A stretch of 64,000 bases of DNA from Rhizobium sp. NRK18 (GTDB lineage Bacteria; Pseudomonadota; Alphaproteobacteria; Rhizobiales; Rhizobiaceae): NCBI RefSeq assembly GCF_024385575.1, contig NZ_JANFMV010000001.1, positions 3,129,681-3,193,680 on the forward strand. The letters are read 5' to 3'. Both the position numbers and the translations under genes were made by a program. The notes below the pieces were generated by a model. The model did not search any database, was not told the DNA's origin, and was given only the letters and a program-made list of their open reading frames with translations. Shown here in pieces: positions 44,960 to 56,180 of this stretch (position 1 is its first letter; each line of letters opens with the position of its first letter).

Positions 44960-47914
44960 TCAGCCTTCCGCCAGTTCGCGAAGGGCCGCGGCGTCGCGCG
45001 CGGAGACGTCGGGATAGGCCGGATCGGAGCCGACATCCTTGGTGATCTTCCACGAACGCGCGCATTTGCGGCCTTCCGCAAGCGCCGGCACCACCGAGAC
45101 CTTGGCGACTTCCGGCAGCCGGAATGCATCGGCCGGGCCTTCGCCGTCCACAACCTTGATGTCGGAAGTGATGCAGATTTCGGCGAAATCCTGACCTTCC
45201 AGCGCCTTCAGAAGCTCCGGATCGGCAATATGGACGACCGGTGCGGCTTCCAGCGAAGAACCGATCCGCTTCTCGCGGCGTTCGACTTCGAGCGCGCCGG
45301 TGACGACGTAGCGGACATCGCGGATCTTCTTCCACTTGGCCGCCAGCGCGTCATTCTTCCAGTCGGCCGGGACATCCGGGAACTGTTCGAGATGAACCGA
45401 TTCGGCATTCGGATCGCGCGCCAGCCACGCCTCTTCCATGGTGAAGGCGAGCATCGGCGCAAGCCATGTGACGAGGCAGTCGAACAGCTTGCGGATGACG
45501 AACAGTGCAGAGCGACGCTTCATCGACGAGGGCGCGTCGCAGTAGAGCGCATCCTTGCGGACGTCGAAGTAGAAGGCCGACAATTCGATGTTGGCGAAGT
45601 CGGTCAGCGAGCGCACGACCCGCTTGAAATCGAACTCGTCGTAGCCGATGCGCACGACCTTGTCGAGCTCGGCCAGGCGATGCAGCATCAGGCGCTCGAG
45701 CTCGGGCATATCGGCAAGCGCAATCTCCTCGCCGGTGTCATGCGCCAGCGTGCCGAGCATCCAGCGGATCGTGTTGCGGATCTTGCGGTAGCTGTCGATG
45801 TTGGTCTGGATGATCGTCTTGCCGAGGCGCTGGTCTTCCCAGTAATCGGTGTTCATAACCCACAGGCGCAGGATATCGGCGCCGGACTGGGCCATCACGT
45901 CCTGCGGGAAGACCTGGTTGCCGAGCGACTTCGACATCTTGCGGCCGTCTTCCGCCATGGTGAAGCCATGGGTGACGACGGCGTTGTAGGGCGCGCGGCC
46001 ACGCGTCGCGCAGCCTTCGAGCAGCGACGAATGGAACCAGCCGCGATGCTGGTCGGAGCCTTCGAGGTAGACGTCGGCCGGCCATTTCAGGTCCGGACGG
46101 TCTTCGAGGACGAAGCTGTGGGTCGAGCCTGAATCGAACCAGACGTCGAGGATGTCCATGACCTGCGTCCACTTGTCCGCGTCATGGCCATTGCCGAGGA
46201 AACGTTCCTTGGCGCCCGGTGCAAACCAGGCGTCGGCGCCTTCCTTCTCGAAGGCGTCGAGGATGCGGGCGTTGACTTCGTCGTCGACGAGGACGTTGCC
46301 CTGCTCGTCGGCGAAGACGGCAATCGGCACGCCCCAGGCGCGCTGGCGCGAGAGAACCCAGTCCGGGCGCTGTTCGATCATGCCGCGCAGGCGGTTCTGA
46401 CCGGACGCCGGCACGAAGCGGGTGGCATCGATCGCCGACAGCGCCCGCGAACGCAGCGTCGTACCGTCGCCGAGCTCCTTGTCCATGTAGACGAACCACT
46501 GCGGCGTGTTGCGGAAGATGACCGGCTTCTTGGAGCGCCAGGAATGCGGATAGTCGTGCTTGATCCGGCCGCGGGCGAAGAGATTGTTGGCGGCGATCAG
46601 CGCCTCGATGACGCGCTTGTTGGCGTCGCCTTTCTTGCCGTTGTCGTCCATGACGCGCGCCGCACCGCCTTCGGCCGAGGGGCCAAAGCCGGGAGCGTCG
46701 TCGGTGTAGAAGCCGTCATCGGCGACCGTGAACGGGATCTTCGAGGAAATGCCGCGGGCTTCCATTTCGCGGGCAGCATTCATCCAGGCGTCAAAGTCCT
46801 CGCGGCCGTGGCCGGGCGCAGTGTGCACAAAACCCGTACCGGCATCGTCGGTGACATGATCGCCGTCGAGCAACGGCACCGGGAAGGTGTAGCCGAGATC
46901 GGCGAGCGGATGGGCGCAGGTGATGGCGGAGAGTTCCGAACCCTCGACATCCCGGACGAGCTTCAACGTGACCTTGGCCTTGGCGGCGCAGTCGTCGGCA
47001 AGCCGCTTGGCGAAGATCAGCTTTTCGCCCGGTTGCGGACCGAAGTCGTTTGTCGCTTCCGTGACTTCATAGAGACCATAGGCGAAGCGCGACGAAAACG
47101 AGATCGCGCGGTTGCCGGGGATGGTCCAGGGAGTCGTCGTCCAGATGACGACGAAGGCGTCCTTCAGGTCCGGATAAAAGTCTCCGAGGCCGCGTTCGCC
47201 TGCCTGAGCGTCAGCATCAGCCGGAGCAGCGATGGCCGCAACAGGAAACTTAACCCAGATCGTGTCGCTCTCGACTTCGTGGTATTCCACTTCGGCTTCG
47301 GCAAGCGCCGTGCGCTCGACGACCGACCACATGATCGGCTTGGAGCCGCGATAGAGCTGACCCGACTTGGCGATCTTCAGCAGCTCGCCGGCGATGCGGG
47401 CTTCGGAATGATAGGCCATCGTGGTGTACGGGGTCTCGAAGTCGCCCTCGATGCCGAGGCGCTTGAACTCGGCGGTCTGGACGTCGATCCAGTTCTGCGC
47501 GAATTCGCGGCATTCCTTGCGGAACTCGTTGATCTCGACTTCGTCCTTGTTCTTGCCCTTGGCGCGGTAGGCTTCCTCGATCTTCCATTCGATCGGCAGG
47601 CCATGGCAGTCCCAGCCGGGGACGTAGTTGGAGTCGTAGCCGCGCATCTGGAACGAGCGGGTGATGACGTCCTTCAAGATCTTGTTCAGCGCGTGGCCGA
47701 TATGGATGTTGCCGTTGGCATAGGGCGGGCCGTCGTGCAGGACGAATTTCTCGCGGCCGGCGGCCGAGGCGCGAAGCTTCTTGTAGAGGCCCATCTTCTG
47801 CCAGCGCTCGACGATTTCCGGTTCCTTCTGCGGCAGGCCGCCGCGCATCGGGAAATCGGTCTTGGGCAGATAGAGGGTGGAGGAATAATCGACTTTTTCT
47901 GCGGTATCGCTCAT
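44960..47914 (-). CDS. ileS: Isoleucyl-tRNA synthetase
   Basis: A 984-residue class I aminoacyl-tRNA synthetase charging tRNA-Ile. HIGH is at residues 71-74 (in the sequence [12 protein letters not shown]) and KMSKS at 659-663. The editing domain lies between, with [13 protein letters not shown]. The C-terminus is unusual: the four-Cys zinc site of E. coli IleS is reduced here to CARSW with no later cysteines. The ATG at 47912-47914 begins the family sequence; an upstream open extension is not supported. The upstream region shows no T-box, as expected outside Firmicutes. Confidence 0.97.
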   Translation of the reverse strand: MSDTAEKVDYSSTLYLPKTDFPMRGGLPQKEPEIVERWQKMGLYKKLRASAAGREKFVLHDGPPYANGNIHIGHALNKILKDVITRSFQMRGYDSNYVPGWDCHGLPIEWKIEEAYRAKGKNKDEVEINEFRKECREFAQNWIDVQTAEFKRLGIEGDFETPYTTMAYHSEARIAGELLKIAKSGQLYRGSKPIMWSVVERTALAEAEVEYHEVESDTIWVKFPVAAIAAPADADAQAGERGLGDFYPDLKDAFVVIWTTTPWTIPGNRAISFSSRFAYGLYEVTEATNDFGPQPGEKLIFAKRLADDCAAKAKVTLKLVRDVEGSELSAITCAHPLADLGYTFPVPLLDGDHVTDDAGTGFVHTAPGHGREDFDAWMNAAREMEARGISSKIPFTVADDGFYTDDAPGFGPSAEGGAARVMDDNGKKGDANKRVIEALIAANNLFARGRIKHDYPHSWRSKKPVIFRNTPQWFVYMDKELGDGTTLRSRALSAIDATRFVPASGQNRLRGMIEQRPDWVLSRQRAWGVPIAVFADEQGNVLVDDEVNARILDAFEKEGADAWFAPGAKERFLGNGHDADKWTQVMDILDVWFDSGSTHSFVLEDRPDLKWPADVYLEGSDQHRGWFHSSLLEGCATRGRAPYNAVVTHGFTMAEDGRKMSKSLGNQVFPQDVMAQSGADILRLWVMNTDYWEDQRLGKTIIQTNIDSYRKIRNTIRWMLGTLAHDTGEEIALADMPELERLMLHRLAELDKVVRIGYDEFDFKRVVRSLTDFANIELSAFYFDVRKDALYCDAPSSMKRRSALFVIRKLFDCLVTWLAPMLAFTMEEAWLARDPNAESVHLEQFPDVPADWKNDALAAKWKKIRDVRYVVTGALEVERREKRIGSSLEAAPVVHIADPELLKALEGQDFAEICITSDIKVVDGEGPADAFRLPEVAKVSVVPALAEGRKCARSWKITKDVGSDPAYPDVSARDAAALRELAEG

Positions 47915-48151
47915 GGTTTCGCCATTGGCTGGGGGCGCTGCATGCCAGCTGCCCGGATCATGGGTAATTCTCAAGGAAATGCACGGTGGCGCGGTCTCTT
48001 CCAGCGCCGAAATCCCGGACCTTCGGGCCGCTCCGGCGAGCGCCTCAGAAGGCCGGGCCAATAATTCGGGAAATGATCATCAACCGGATTACAGTCATAG
48101 CGGCGGTTGTTTAGGCGTTTTTCCCGCAAATGGAAAGAGGCAACGGCCGAA

Positions 48152-48610
48152 TTATGCCTTGCCTCCCGCCTCGCCTCCCGAGCGGCTGGAGAAGAAGTCG
48201 GCCTTGCCGATCATGCGGGCGATCCACATGCCGGCAAGAAGGGCTGCGACGAAGAGAAGGGCCGAGGGGTGACCGAGGCCGATCGCCGGAATGGAGGCGC
48301 CGGGGCAGAAGCCGGCAATGCCCCAGCCGATGCCGAAGACGGCCGAGCCGCCAATCAGCCGGGCGTCGATCGTCTTTGCCCTGGGAAGCTGGAATGTCTG
48401 GTCGAAAAGCGGCTTGCTCACCTTTCGGAAAATCAGCGCATAGCCCGGAATGGCGACCGACAGGGCGCCCGCCATGACGAAGAGGAGGCTGGGATCGAAG
48501 GTCCCGGCAAGATCGAAGAAGTTGAGGACCTTCGACGGGTTGGCCATGCCGGAGAAGATGATGCCGAGGCCGAAGAGCGCGCCAGCGAGGAAAGCGACGG
48601 GATAGCGCAT
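48152..48610 (-). CDS. YeeE/YedE-type transporter, second half
   Basis: A 152-residue membrane protein with about four hydrophobic segments, a half-size member of the YeeE/YedE (sulphur transport) family. The conserved GFCPGAS motif supplies a key cysteine, and FGLGIIFSGMANPSKV is typical of the N-terminal half. The start ATG shares one base with the stop of the preceding gene (TGATG), so the two are translationally coupled and probably form one transporter. Related proteins import thiosulphate or other sulphur compounds, or affect sulphide metabolism. Which compound is carried here is unknown. Confidence 0.85.
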   Translation of the reverse strand: MRYPVAFLAGALFGLGIIFSGMANPSKVLNFFDLAGTFDPSLLFVMAGALSVAIPGYALIFRKVSKPLFDQTFQLPRAKTIDARLIGGSAVFGIGWGIAGFCPGASIPAIGLGHPSALLFVAALLAGMWIARMIGKADFFSSRSGGEAGGKA

Positions 48611-49038
48611 CAGAAGCCTCCCCCAATCACGTGGCGCAGGATGAAGACTGTCAGGAACGCAAACGCCATGAAGGTGGCCGTCGCCGCAATCGAGCGGCGC
48701 GAGAAGCGGGCTATGCCGCAAATGCCATGGCCGGACGTGCAGCCGGAGCCGAAGGTGACGCCGATGCCGGTGATGAGGCCGCCGATCACCAGTGTACCGG
48801 TCGAAACCGGCACGGTGTATTCGATGATGCCGCCGGCGAGCCTTATGACCAGCGGAAGGCCGATGGCGCCGGCAAGAAATGCGGCTTTCCACGCCCAGTC
48901 CTTGTCAAACGGCGGCAGCAGCCCGCCGACGATCGCCGTCATGCCGGCGATGCGGCCCCAGGACAGCATGAGCAGGACGGCGGCAAGGCCGATCAGAAGG
49001 CCACCGGCAAAGGAGGCAAGCGGGGTAAAGTCGGTCAA
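48610..49038 (-). CDS. YeeE/YedE-type transporter, first half
   Basis: A 142-residue membrane protein with about four hydrophobic segments, partner of the next gene. The motif GSGCTSGHGICG (about residues 98-109) is the signature of the YeeE/YedE sulphur-transport family, with two cysteines likely to line the pathway. In TsuA-type proteins both halves are fused; here they are separate and overlap by one base. No nearby rhodanese, ArsR-type repressor or beta-lactamase-like hydrolase, often found beside such pairs, is present. Confidence 0.85.
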   Translation of the reverse strand: MTDFTPLASFAGGLLIGLAAVLLMLSWGRIAGMTAIVGGLLPPFDKDWAWKAAFLAGAIGLPLVIRLAGGIIEYTVPVSTGTLVIGGLITGIGVTFGSGCTSGHGICGIARFSRRSIAATATFMAFAFLTVFILRHVIGGGF

Positions 49039-49169
49039 GTTTCAATCCGTTCGGGGCAATGGGGCTCATGGCGAGCGTGGCGAACGGAAACATATAGTAT
49101 CAGCGCAATATTTCCATGCCTGCCGGCGAAATATCACCTTGCGGCTTCCGACGCGACTGATAAACGCCC

Positions 49170-50150
49170 TCAAAAGGCGATCTTAGCGTCCAGTTCACCG
49201 AGTGGCTTGACGCCGGCCAGAAGCGCCCTCGCCTCCGCCTCGTCCGTTTTCATCTGTTCGACCAGCGGCTCGAGGCCGGAGAACTTCATCTCCTCTCTGA
49301 GGAAGCCGAAGAAGGAGACCGAACAGACCTCGCCATAGAGATCGCCGGTGAAGTCGAAGACGAAGGTTTCCAGCAGCGCTTCGCCGTTTTCGGTGACCGT
49401 CGGGCGGAAACCGAAGCTTGCCACGCCGTCATGCAGCATGCCGTCCGGGCGGCGCAGCCTGACCGCATAGATGCCGGGCTTCAGGGCCGATTCCGGCGGC
49501 AGCGCCATGTTCGCGGTCGGGTAGCCGAGCGTGCGGCCCAGTTGCGCACCCTTTATGACCTCGCCTTCGACCGTATAGCGATAGCCGAGCAGGCCTGCGA
49601 CTTCCGCAACGTCGCCATCGGCCAGAAGCTGGCGAATGCGGCTCGATGAAATGACCGCCGCGTTTTCGTCGCGGAACGCATCGACCAAAGACACGCCGAA
49701 ACCATTGGCCTCACCGGCTGCCATCAGGAAGGCCGGTCCGCCCTCGCGGCCCTTGCCGAAATGAAAATCGAAGCCGGTGACGACGTGCGAGACGTGCAGC
49801 CAGTCCTTCAGGACCGACTGGATGAATTCGTCGGCCGAGCGGCCGGAAAAATCGAGATCGAAGGGGTATTCGATGACCGCCTTGAAGCCGAGCGCTTCGA
49901 GAAGGCGCGCCTTCATCGGCGCCGGCGACAGGCGAAAGACCGGCTGATCGGGCCGGAAGACCGTGCGCGGATGCGGCTCGAAGCTCAAGACCAGCGCCGG
50001 CAGACCGCGGCTTTCGGCGATTTCCAGGGCACGGTTCAGGACGGATTGATGGCCGCGATGAACACCGTCGAAATTGCCGATCGCCACGACGCCGCCCTTC
50101 AGGCTGTCGGGCAGCGGTTCCTTCTTCTCGTTGCGGTGAAAGACGGTCAT
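49170..50150 (-). CDS. ribF: Bifunctional riboflavin kinase/FAD synthetase RibF
   Basis: A 326-residue cytoplasmic enzyme that makes FMN and then FAD. The N-terminal adenylyltransferase domain has GNFDGVHRGHQ (about residue 25) and ISSSRIRQLL. The C-terminal riboflavin kinase domain has GRTLGYPTANM (about residue 200) and the catalytic ETFVFDF. Length is as usual. The ATG at 50148-50150 is five bases past the stop of the upstream HAD gene on the same strand; an in-frame ATG at 50180 would overlap that gene and is less likely. No clear ribosome site, so translational coupling is plausible. Confidence 0.94.
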   Translation of the reverse strand: MTVFHRNEKKEPLPDSLKGGVVAIGNFDGVHRGHQSVLNRALEIAESRGLPALVLSFEPHPRTVFRPDQPVFRLSPAPMKARLLEALGFKAVIEYPFDLDFSGRSADEFIQSVLKDWLHVSHVVTGFDFHFGKGREGGPAFLMAAGEANGFGVSLVDAFRDENAAVISSSRIRQLLADGDVAEVAGLLGYRYTVEGEVIKGAQLGRTLGYPTANMALPPESALKPGIYAVRLRRPDGMLHDGVASFGFRPTVTENGEALLETFVFDFTGDLYGEVCSVSFFGFLREEMKFSGLEPLVEQMKTDEAEARALLAGVKPLGELDAKIAF

Positions 50151-50155
50151 CGCGT

Positions 50156-51004
50156 TTACGCCAGCCTCGGCATCCACCATTTGGGGGCAGCGCCTTCCCG
50201 CCTGAGATAGGCGTCCAGCGCCGCATCATCGATCCGGCCGTCGACGGAATATTCGCGGACGTGGATGCCGCCGCTGATATAAAGGAGGTCGAGGCCGTAG
50301 TTGATCGCACCGCGCACGTCCGTCGGCATGCCGTCGCCGATGGCCATGACGCGCGACAGGTCGAAATCACCGCGCGCCTCGCGGGCCTCCGCAATCGCCG
50401 CCTCGTAGATCGGCCGATGCGGCTTGCCGGCGATGCGACTCTCGCCGCCGAGCTCGACATAGAGCGCCGCCATGGCGCCGGCACAGGGAATGATCTTGTG
50501 GCCGCGCTCGACGACCAGGTCGGGGTTTGCGCAGATCATCGGGACATTCCGATCACGCAGGCGCATCAGCATGTCGCGATAGTCTTCCGGCGTCTCGGTT
50601 TCATCGTCGTAGAAGCCGGTGCAGACCACGCATGTGGCGTCGGCCTCGCCGACCACCTCGACGCCCAGACCATCCAGAAGCGGCAGGTCGCGCTCCGGGC
50701 CGAGCAGGAAGACCTTCTTCGGACCCTCGGCAATGAGGTGACGGGTGACATCGCCCGAGGTGACGATCCGGTCATAGGCATCGTCCGGGACGCCGATCAT
50801 CCGCAACTGGCTGACGACGCCGGGATAAGGCCGCGGCGAATTGGTGATGAGGACGACGGTCGCGCCCTTGGTCCGCGCCTTTGCCAGCGCTTCGGCGGCC
50901 AGCGGAAACGCACTGATGCCGTCATGAAGAACGCCCCATACATCGCAGAGGATCACGTCATAGCCCACGGAAACGTCCGTCAGGGTCGAAATGCGGTCTG
51001 CCAT
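50156..51004 (-). CDS. HAD-IIA family hydrolase
   Basis: A 282-residue protein of the HAD-IIA (NagD/pNPPase) group, alphaproteobacterial TIGR01459-like branch. Motif I is CDVWGVLHDG (about residue 20, where the second acidic residue is replaced by Trp as in this subgroup), motif II is ITNSPRP and motif IV is AIGDGMPTDV. The cap domain lies in between. It is expected to be a phosphatase of unknown substrate. It is co-directional with ribF and only five bases upstream of it, which makes a flavin-related or sugar-phosphate role possible, but this is inference. The ATG has an AAAGGA ribosome site. Confidence 0.85.
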   Translation of the reverse strand: MADRISTLTDVSVGYDVILCDVWGVLHDGISAFPLAAEALAKARTKGATVVLITNSPRPYPGVVSQLRMIGVPDDAYDRIVTSGDVTRHLIAEGPKKVFLLGPERDLPLLDGLGVEVVGEADATCVVCTGFYDDETETPEDYRDMLMRLRDRNVPMICANPDLVVERGHKIIPCAGAMAALYVELGGESRIAGKPHRPIYEAAIAEAREARGDFDLSRVMAIGDGMPTDVRGAINYGLDLLYISGGIHVREYSVDGRIDDAALDAYLRREGAAPKWWMPRLA

Positions 51005-51255
51005 GCAAGGTCCTTTGTCAGTCTGAGCCACGGCTGACATTGCAAAGCATGCGCCGATTGGCAAGGGACTTTGATGCCGGGGCAGAAAAAATGCGCTGAC
51101 CGACCAGGCATCACGGGGTGACGGAATGCCACATGAAAGAGGCCGGGTGGAGTGCCCACCTGTGGTCCGGGATTTGGGGTCCAACACCAATCGGACCTGC
51201 CCGGAAGGCTGGCGTTAACCGCGATCGATTTTTTGAAAATTTGAAAGCGGCCGTT

Positions 51256-51284
51256 CTTGACTCCAAGTCGACCAACTCCTATCT
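51256..51284 (+). promoter_or_regulatory. groESL: RpoH (sigma-32) type promoter of groESL
   Basis: CTTGAC (51256-51261) is followed after 16 bases by CCTATCT (51278-51284). The -10 element is a full match to the alphaproteobacterial RpoH consensus CCTATNT, and the -35 element has one difference from CTTGAA. The start point would fall at the left edge of the CIRCE operator. Confidence 0.75.
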
Positions 51285-51292
51285 CTCCGCCG

Positions 51293-51319
51293 CTAGCACT
51301 CTCCATTGATGAGTGCTAA
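51293..51319 (+). promoter_or_regulatory. CIRCE operator (HrcA-binding site)
   Basis: CTAGCACTC, nine bases, then GAGTGCTAA: the classic CIRCE inverted repeat with only the outermost base of the left arm altered. HrcA is known to repress groESL through this element. The hrcA gene itself is not in the window. Confidence 0.93.
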
Positions 51320-51376
51320 CAGCAATCCATACGGGCCTCCCGGCTCGTGAATGTCATTTGATCGAGGGATTAGACA

Positions 51377-51673
51377 ATGGCAAGCACCAATTTCCGTCCG
51401 CTGCACGACCGCGTTGTAGTCAAGCGCGTCGAGTCTGAAGAAAAGACCAAGGGCGGCATCATCATTCCGGACACCGCCAAGGAAAAGCCGGCTGAAGGCG
51501 AAGTCATCGCCGTTGGTCCGGGCGCCCGTGACGAAAACGGCAAGCAGGTTGCACTCGACGTCAAGGTCGGCGACCGCGTTCTGTTCGGCAAGTGGTCGGG
51601 CACCGAAGTCAAGCTCGATGGCGTCGACCTTCTGATCATGAAGGAAGCCGACATCATGGGCGTTATCGGCTAA
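51377..51673 (+). CDS. groES: Co-chaperonin GroES
   Basis: A 98-residue cytoplasmic co-chaperonin forming the heptameric lid of GroEL. It begins [20 protein letters not shown]. The mobile loop [16 protein letters not shown] is at about residues 20-35, and YGKWSG-like sequence ([10 protein letters not shown]) follows later. The length is normal. It is the first gene of the groESL operon, controlled by the RpoH-type promoter and CIRCE operator upstream, and is followed by groEL after 66 bases. The ribosome site GAGGGA lies seven bases before the ATG. Confidence 0.98.
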   Translation: MASTNFRPLHDRVVVKRVESEEKTKGGIIIPDTAKEKPAEGEVIAVGPGARDENGKQVALDVKVGDRVLFGKWSGTEVKLDGVDLLIMKEADIMGVIG

Positions 51674-51721
51674 TCGAAGCCAACCCATTCCATCTCAACT
51701 GAAATTCACCAAAGGGCATAA

Positions 51722-53380
<1,659 letters not shown>

Positions 53381-54245
53381 TAGGGGAAACCCTGTTACCA
53401 TCCATGCGGCTTGAGCCTTGCTGAAGACAGGCGCGGCGACCAACCATTTCGAGGTGGGTTGCCACGCCGGACACTCAAAGGCAAAAATCGCTGAAGGAAG
53501 GCGGCCCCAAGGGTCGCCTTTCGCTTTTTGGGCGTTGGCGACATAGCCTGTTCGCTCCATACGCGCCCACCGGGCCTCCTGCATTCCAGCCATTTCTGGT
53601 AAATGGCCGCTCAATCACGCGAAAATCTGCAAGACACGCCGCAAAAAAATTTCATACGGCTTTAGTCATTTCCGTACGAACGAAGCAGAAAGCACAATTC
53701 CTTTTAATTGAACAGCATTCGCGCAATTGTGCATTTCACTAAATATATGAATTAATTAATTAAATTTCATAAATAACTGAATTTTCCACCAAATTATCTC
53801 ACATATATTACGCATTCACCTTCCCGGCATTTCTTTATTTCAATAAAATCTCTTGCAAAACAAACACATAAACCAATCACTCAATATTCATATGCAAAAG
53901 ACGGAAGAATGACATCCGTATGATTTTTTTATTTTCACGCTCTACAATAAAATAAAAAAATTAAACTGAAAAAATACATATATTTATATTATATTATGAA
54001 AATATATAATTTATCTACATGCCTCCAAAGATAATATAAAGGACTGAAATTATAGACTTGAGTCGATGCCGTATTGCATCGGCATTGGTAAATACATATA
54101 CAATTCCAACACACCATCTACATGCATGACATCACGATAGCTTAAAGCGATACTCCTTATCACGGATTGACCTTTAACCCGATCAGGTCCCGCTACACTT
54201 CTGGCATAACAAAGGCGATGGACCGGCACGACACAGAGGGACGGC
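53381..54245. other. Long intergenic region with a very AT-rich island
   Basis: 865 bases without a supported gene. After the groEL terminator, the part from about 53640 to 54060 is strikingly AT-rich: in 53941-54000 only 6 of 60 bases are G or C. It contains repeated TTAATTAATTAAT-type and poly-A stretches. A small hairpin ATGCCG/CGGCAT lies near 54068-54087. No transposase, tRNA, inverted ends or reading frame of useful length was found. Confidence 0.7.
53498..53529 (+). terminator. Intrinsic terminator after groEL
   Basis: AAGGCG(g)CCC, loop, GGG(t)CGCCTT forms an 8- to 9-bp stem with one mismatch, followed by TCGC and five T. It lies about 120 bases past the groEL stop. Confidence 0.75.
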
Positions 54246-54683
54246 TTGTTTAAGATTGCTCATAACAATCTGTCGGCGTCATTCGCGCATCCGGAACTTT
54301 CATCGCTTGGCGAAGACATGCGCCTGCTCGGACAGTTCTGCATTTCAGAGGCATGGACCGCCGACCTCAATCACGGTGCGATCTATCTTGGCACGCATGC
54401 AGCGTCGCACCACGGCATATCGCAGGGCGAATGCGGACTGCTCACCTTGATGCGCTGCTATGCGCCCTACGACCGGGCGCGCATTCTCGAACTGTTCGAG
54501 AGGGCCGCAACCGGCACCTCTTCGTTCTGCTATGCTACGACCATTCCGGCTTCACGCGGTGTCTCGCAGCCCGTCTTCTGCATCGGCGAATCCAACGGCT
54601 TTAACGACAAGCAGTCCGGCGCCATGGCGGGCATGTTCTTCTTTCCGCTGTTTCGCGTGACCGACGACGCCGTGGCCAACTGA
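54246..54683 (+). CDS. Small PAS-like protein, TTG start
   Basis: A 145-residue cytoplasmic protein of unknown function. The middle (about residues 30-135) has the look of a PAS fold: an aromatic/acidic start (WTADLNHGAIYLG), HGISQGECGLLTLM, then a helix with YAPYDRARILELFERA, and a final strand pair with SQPVFCIGES and FFPLFRV. No effector domain is attached. The start is TTG at 54246, chosen because GAGGGA lies six bases upstream and no ATG with a ribosome site is available; the next ATG is at residue 25. It follows a 600-base AT-rich island, and GC content returns to normal within the gene. Confidence 0.65.
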   Translation: MFKIAHNNLSASFAHPELSSLGEDMRLLGQFCISEAWTADLNHGAIYLGTHAASHHGISQGECGLLTLMRCYAPYDRARILELFERAATGTSSFCYATTIPASRGVSQPVFCIGESNGFNDKQSGAMAGMFFFPLFRVTDDAVAN

Positions 54684-54713
54684 AACGGCATCAGCCGGCC
54701 ACGGACACCTCCG

Positions 54714-55421
54714 TCATTTCCGCTTCGGAACATCCAGACCGGCGATGCTTGCCGGCCGGCTCGATGCCCGCGCCACCCAATCGCGGACAGCGGTGAATTC
54801 CTCGAGGCCCAGGATATCACCAGCCTTGTAGAAGACATCGAGACCGCGCACCCAGGGGAAGGTGGCGATGTCGGCAATGGTGTATTCGTCTCCCATCAGC
54901 CACGACCGCCCCTGCAGGCGCTCTTCCAGCACGCCGAGGAGCCTGCGGGTTTCATCGCGGTAGCGCTCCACCGGATAGGGGTTTCCGGCAATCTTGTCGG
55001 CGGCAAACTTGAAGAAGTGTCCGAACTGCCCGAACATCGGGCCGACGCCGCCAACCTGGAAAAACACCCACTGGATCGTCTCGTAGCGGCCGATCGGTTC
55101 GTTCGGCATCAGCCGTCCGGTCTTCTCCGCAAGGTAGATCAGAATGGCGCCGGATTCGAACAGGCCCACCGGGTCGCCGTCCGGTCCATCCGGGTCGATC
55201 ATTGCCGGGATCTTGCCGTTCGGATTGAGCGACAGGAATTCCGCCGACTTCTGCTCGTTTTCCGAGAACGATACGAAATGCGGCTCATAGGGCAGACCGA
55301 GCTCTTCGAGAGCGATGGAAACCTTCACGCCATTGGGCGTCGGCACGGAATAAAGCTGAATGATCCGGGGATTTTGCGCCGGCCAGCGGGTGGAAATGGG
55401 AAACGGTGAAACTCTGTCCAT
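54714..55421 (-). CDS. Glutathione S-transferase family protein (YfcG/Ure2p-like)
   Basis: A 235-residue protein with the two-domain GST layout. The thioredoxin-fold part has IQLYSVPTPNGVKVSIALEE (about residues 20-39), the cis-Pro region GKIPAMIDPDG and ESGAILIYLAE. The helical C-terminal domain carries WVFFQVGGVGPMFGQFGHF, the hallmark of the YfcG/Ure2p-like branch with disulphide-bond reductase activity. The true substrate is unknown. The ATG at 55419-55421 has a GGAG ribosome site. It is transcribed divergently from the DoxX gene. Confidence 0.9.
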   Translation of the reverse strand: MDRVSPFPISTRWPAQNPRIIQLYSVPTPNGVKVSIALEELGLPYEPHFVSFSENEQKSAEFLSLNPNGKIPAMIDPDGPDGDPVGLFESGAILIYLAEKTGRLMPNEPIGRYETIQWVFFQVGGVGPMFGQFGHFFKFAADKIAGNPYPVERYRDETRRLLGVLEERLQGRSWLMGDEYTIADIATFPWVRGLDVFYKAGDILGLEEFTAVRDWVARASSRPASIAGLDVPKRK

Positions 55422-55633
55422 GGGGGCTCCGATAATGATCGGAGTGCAATATAGGTCGTCGCGATAACGGAAAAGAGGGGTGGCGGTCACATTGGCTTGA
55501 AGTCCGTCTCCATTTTTCGAACAATATGTAAAACATCGTGCAGCTATTCATAACGATCAAAAGCGGCCATCTATGCAGCGACGTTTTCAAGGCGTCGCCC
55601 TTCAATCAGACGCCGCTTTCTGGAGAATTCACG

Positions 55634-56080
55634 ATGTCCTCTACCAACAATGCAATCCTGCTGATTGCCCGCATTCTTCTGTCCTTCATGTTCATTCTGT
55701 CGGGCTTCGGCAAGCTGACCGACCCGGCCGCGACCGCCGGCATGATCTCGGGCGCCGGCCTTCCGGCCGCGACCCTGCTTGCCTATCTCGCCGGCCTCTT
55801 CGAGCTGGTCACCGGTCTTGCCGTCCTTGTCGGCTTCCAGACCCGTATCGTCGGCTGGGCGCTGGCTCTCTTCTGCGTGTTCACCGGTCTCGTCTTCCAT
55901 TCCGGTACGGTTGCCATTGACGGCTGGCCGGAAGGTGCTCTCGGCTGGATCAACACGCTGAACCAGATCATGCTGATGAAGAACCTGACGCTTGCCGGCG
56001 CCTACATCTTCCTCGCCACCTTCGGCCCGGGCGCCTACTCCCTCGACGCCCGTCGCGGCGCCTCGTTCGCGACCGCCTGA
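55634..56080 (+). CDS. DoxX family membrane protein
   Basis: A 148-residue protein with four hydrophobic segments: about 8-26, 45-65, 72-92 and 112-130. The first contains RILLSFMFILSGFGKL, and LAGLFELVTGLAVLVGF follows, as in DoxX/YphA proteins. The family is poorly understood; members in other bacteria take part in redox stress defence or thiosulphate oxidation. The ATG at 55634 has a GGAG ribosome site. It stands alone and ends with a bidirectional terminator. Confidence 0.88.
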   Translation: MSSTNNAILLIARILLSFMFILSGFGKLTDPAATAGMISGAGLPAATLLAYLAGLFELVTGLAVLVGFQTRIVGWALALFCVFTGLVFHSGTVAIDGWPEGALGWINTLNQIMLMKNLTLAGAYIFLATFGPGAYSLDARRGASFATA

Positions 56081-56117
56081 TCGCCTTACGGATCTCTTCT
56101 TAAGGTCCAAGACTGAA

Positions 56118-56148
56118 AAGCCCGCCGTTCCCTGCCGGCGGGCTTTTT
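56118..56148. terminator. Bidirectional intrinsic terminator (DoxX / methyltransferase)
   Basis: AAGCCCGCCG and CGGCGGGCTT form a perfect 10-bp stem with an eight-base loop. It is followed by TTTTT on the plus strand and by CTTTTC on the minus strand, so it can serve both convergent genes. Confidence 0.85.
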
Positions 56149-56180
56149 CGTGTTCTGGGGATGGGAAGACGGTGCCGCTC

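Larger units (their letters stand above)
51005..51376. other. Divergent region upstream of groES
   Basis: About 370 bases between the HAD-IIA gene and groES. It holds the RpoH-type promoter (51256-51284), the CIRCE operator (51293-51319) and the groES ribosome site GAGGGA. The part from 51005 to 51250 has no recognised element. Confidence 0.6.

Noticed and set aside
47915..48151. T-box or other leader riboswitch upstream of ileS
   Set aside because: No specifier stem or T-box sequence is visible, and this control is not expected in alphaproteobacteria.
53620..54245. Insertion sequence or tRNA-linked island in the AT-rich region
   Set aside because: No transposase frame, terminal inverted repeat, tRNA or integrase was found.
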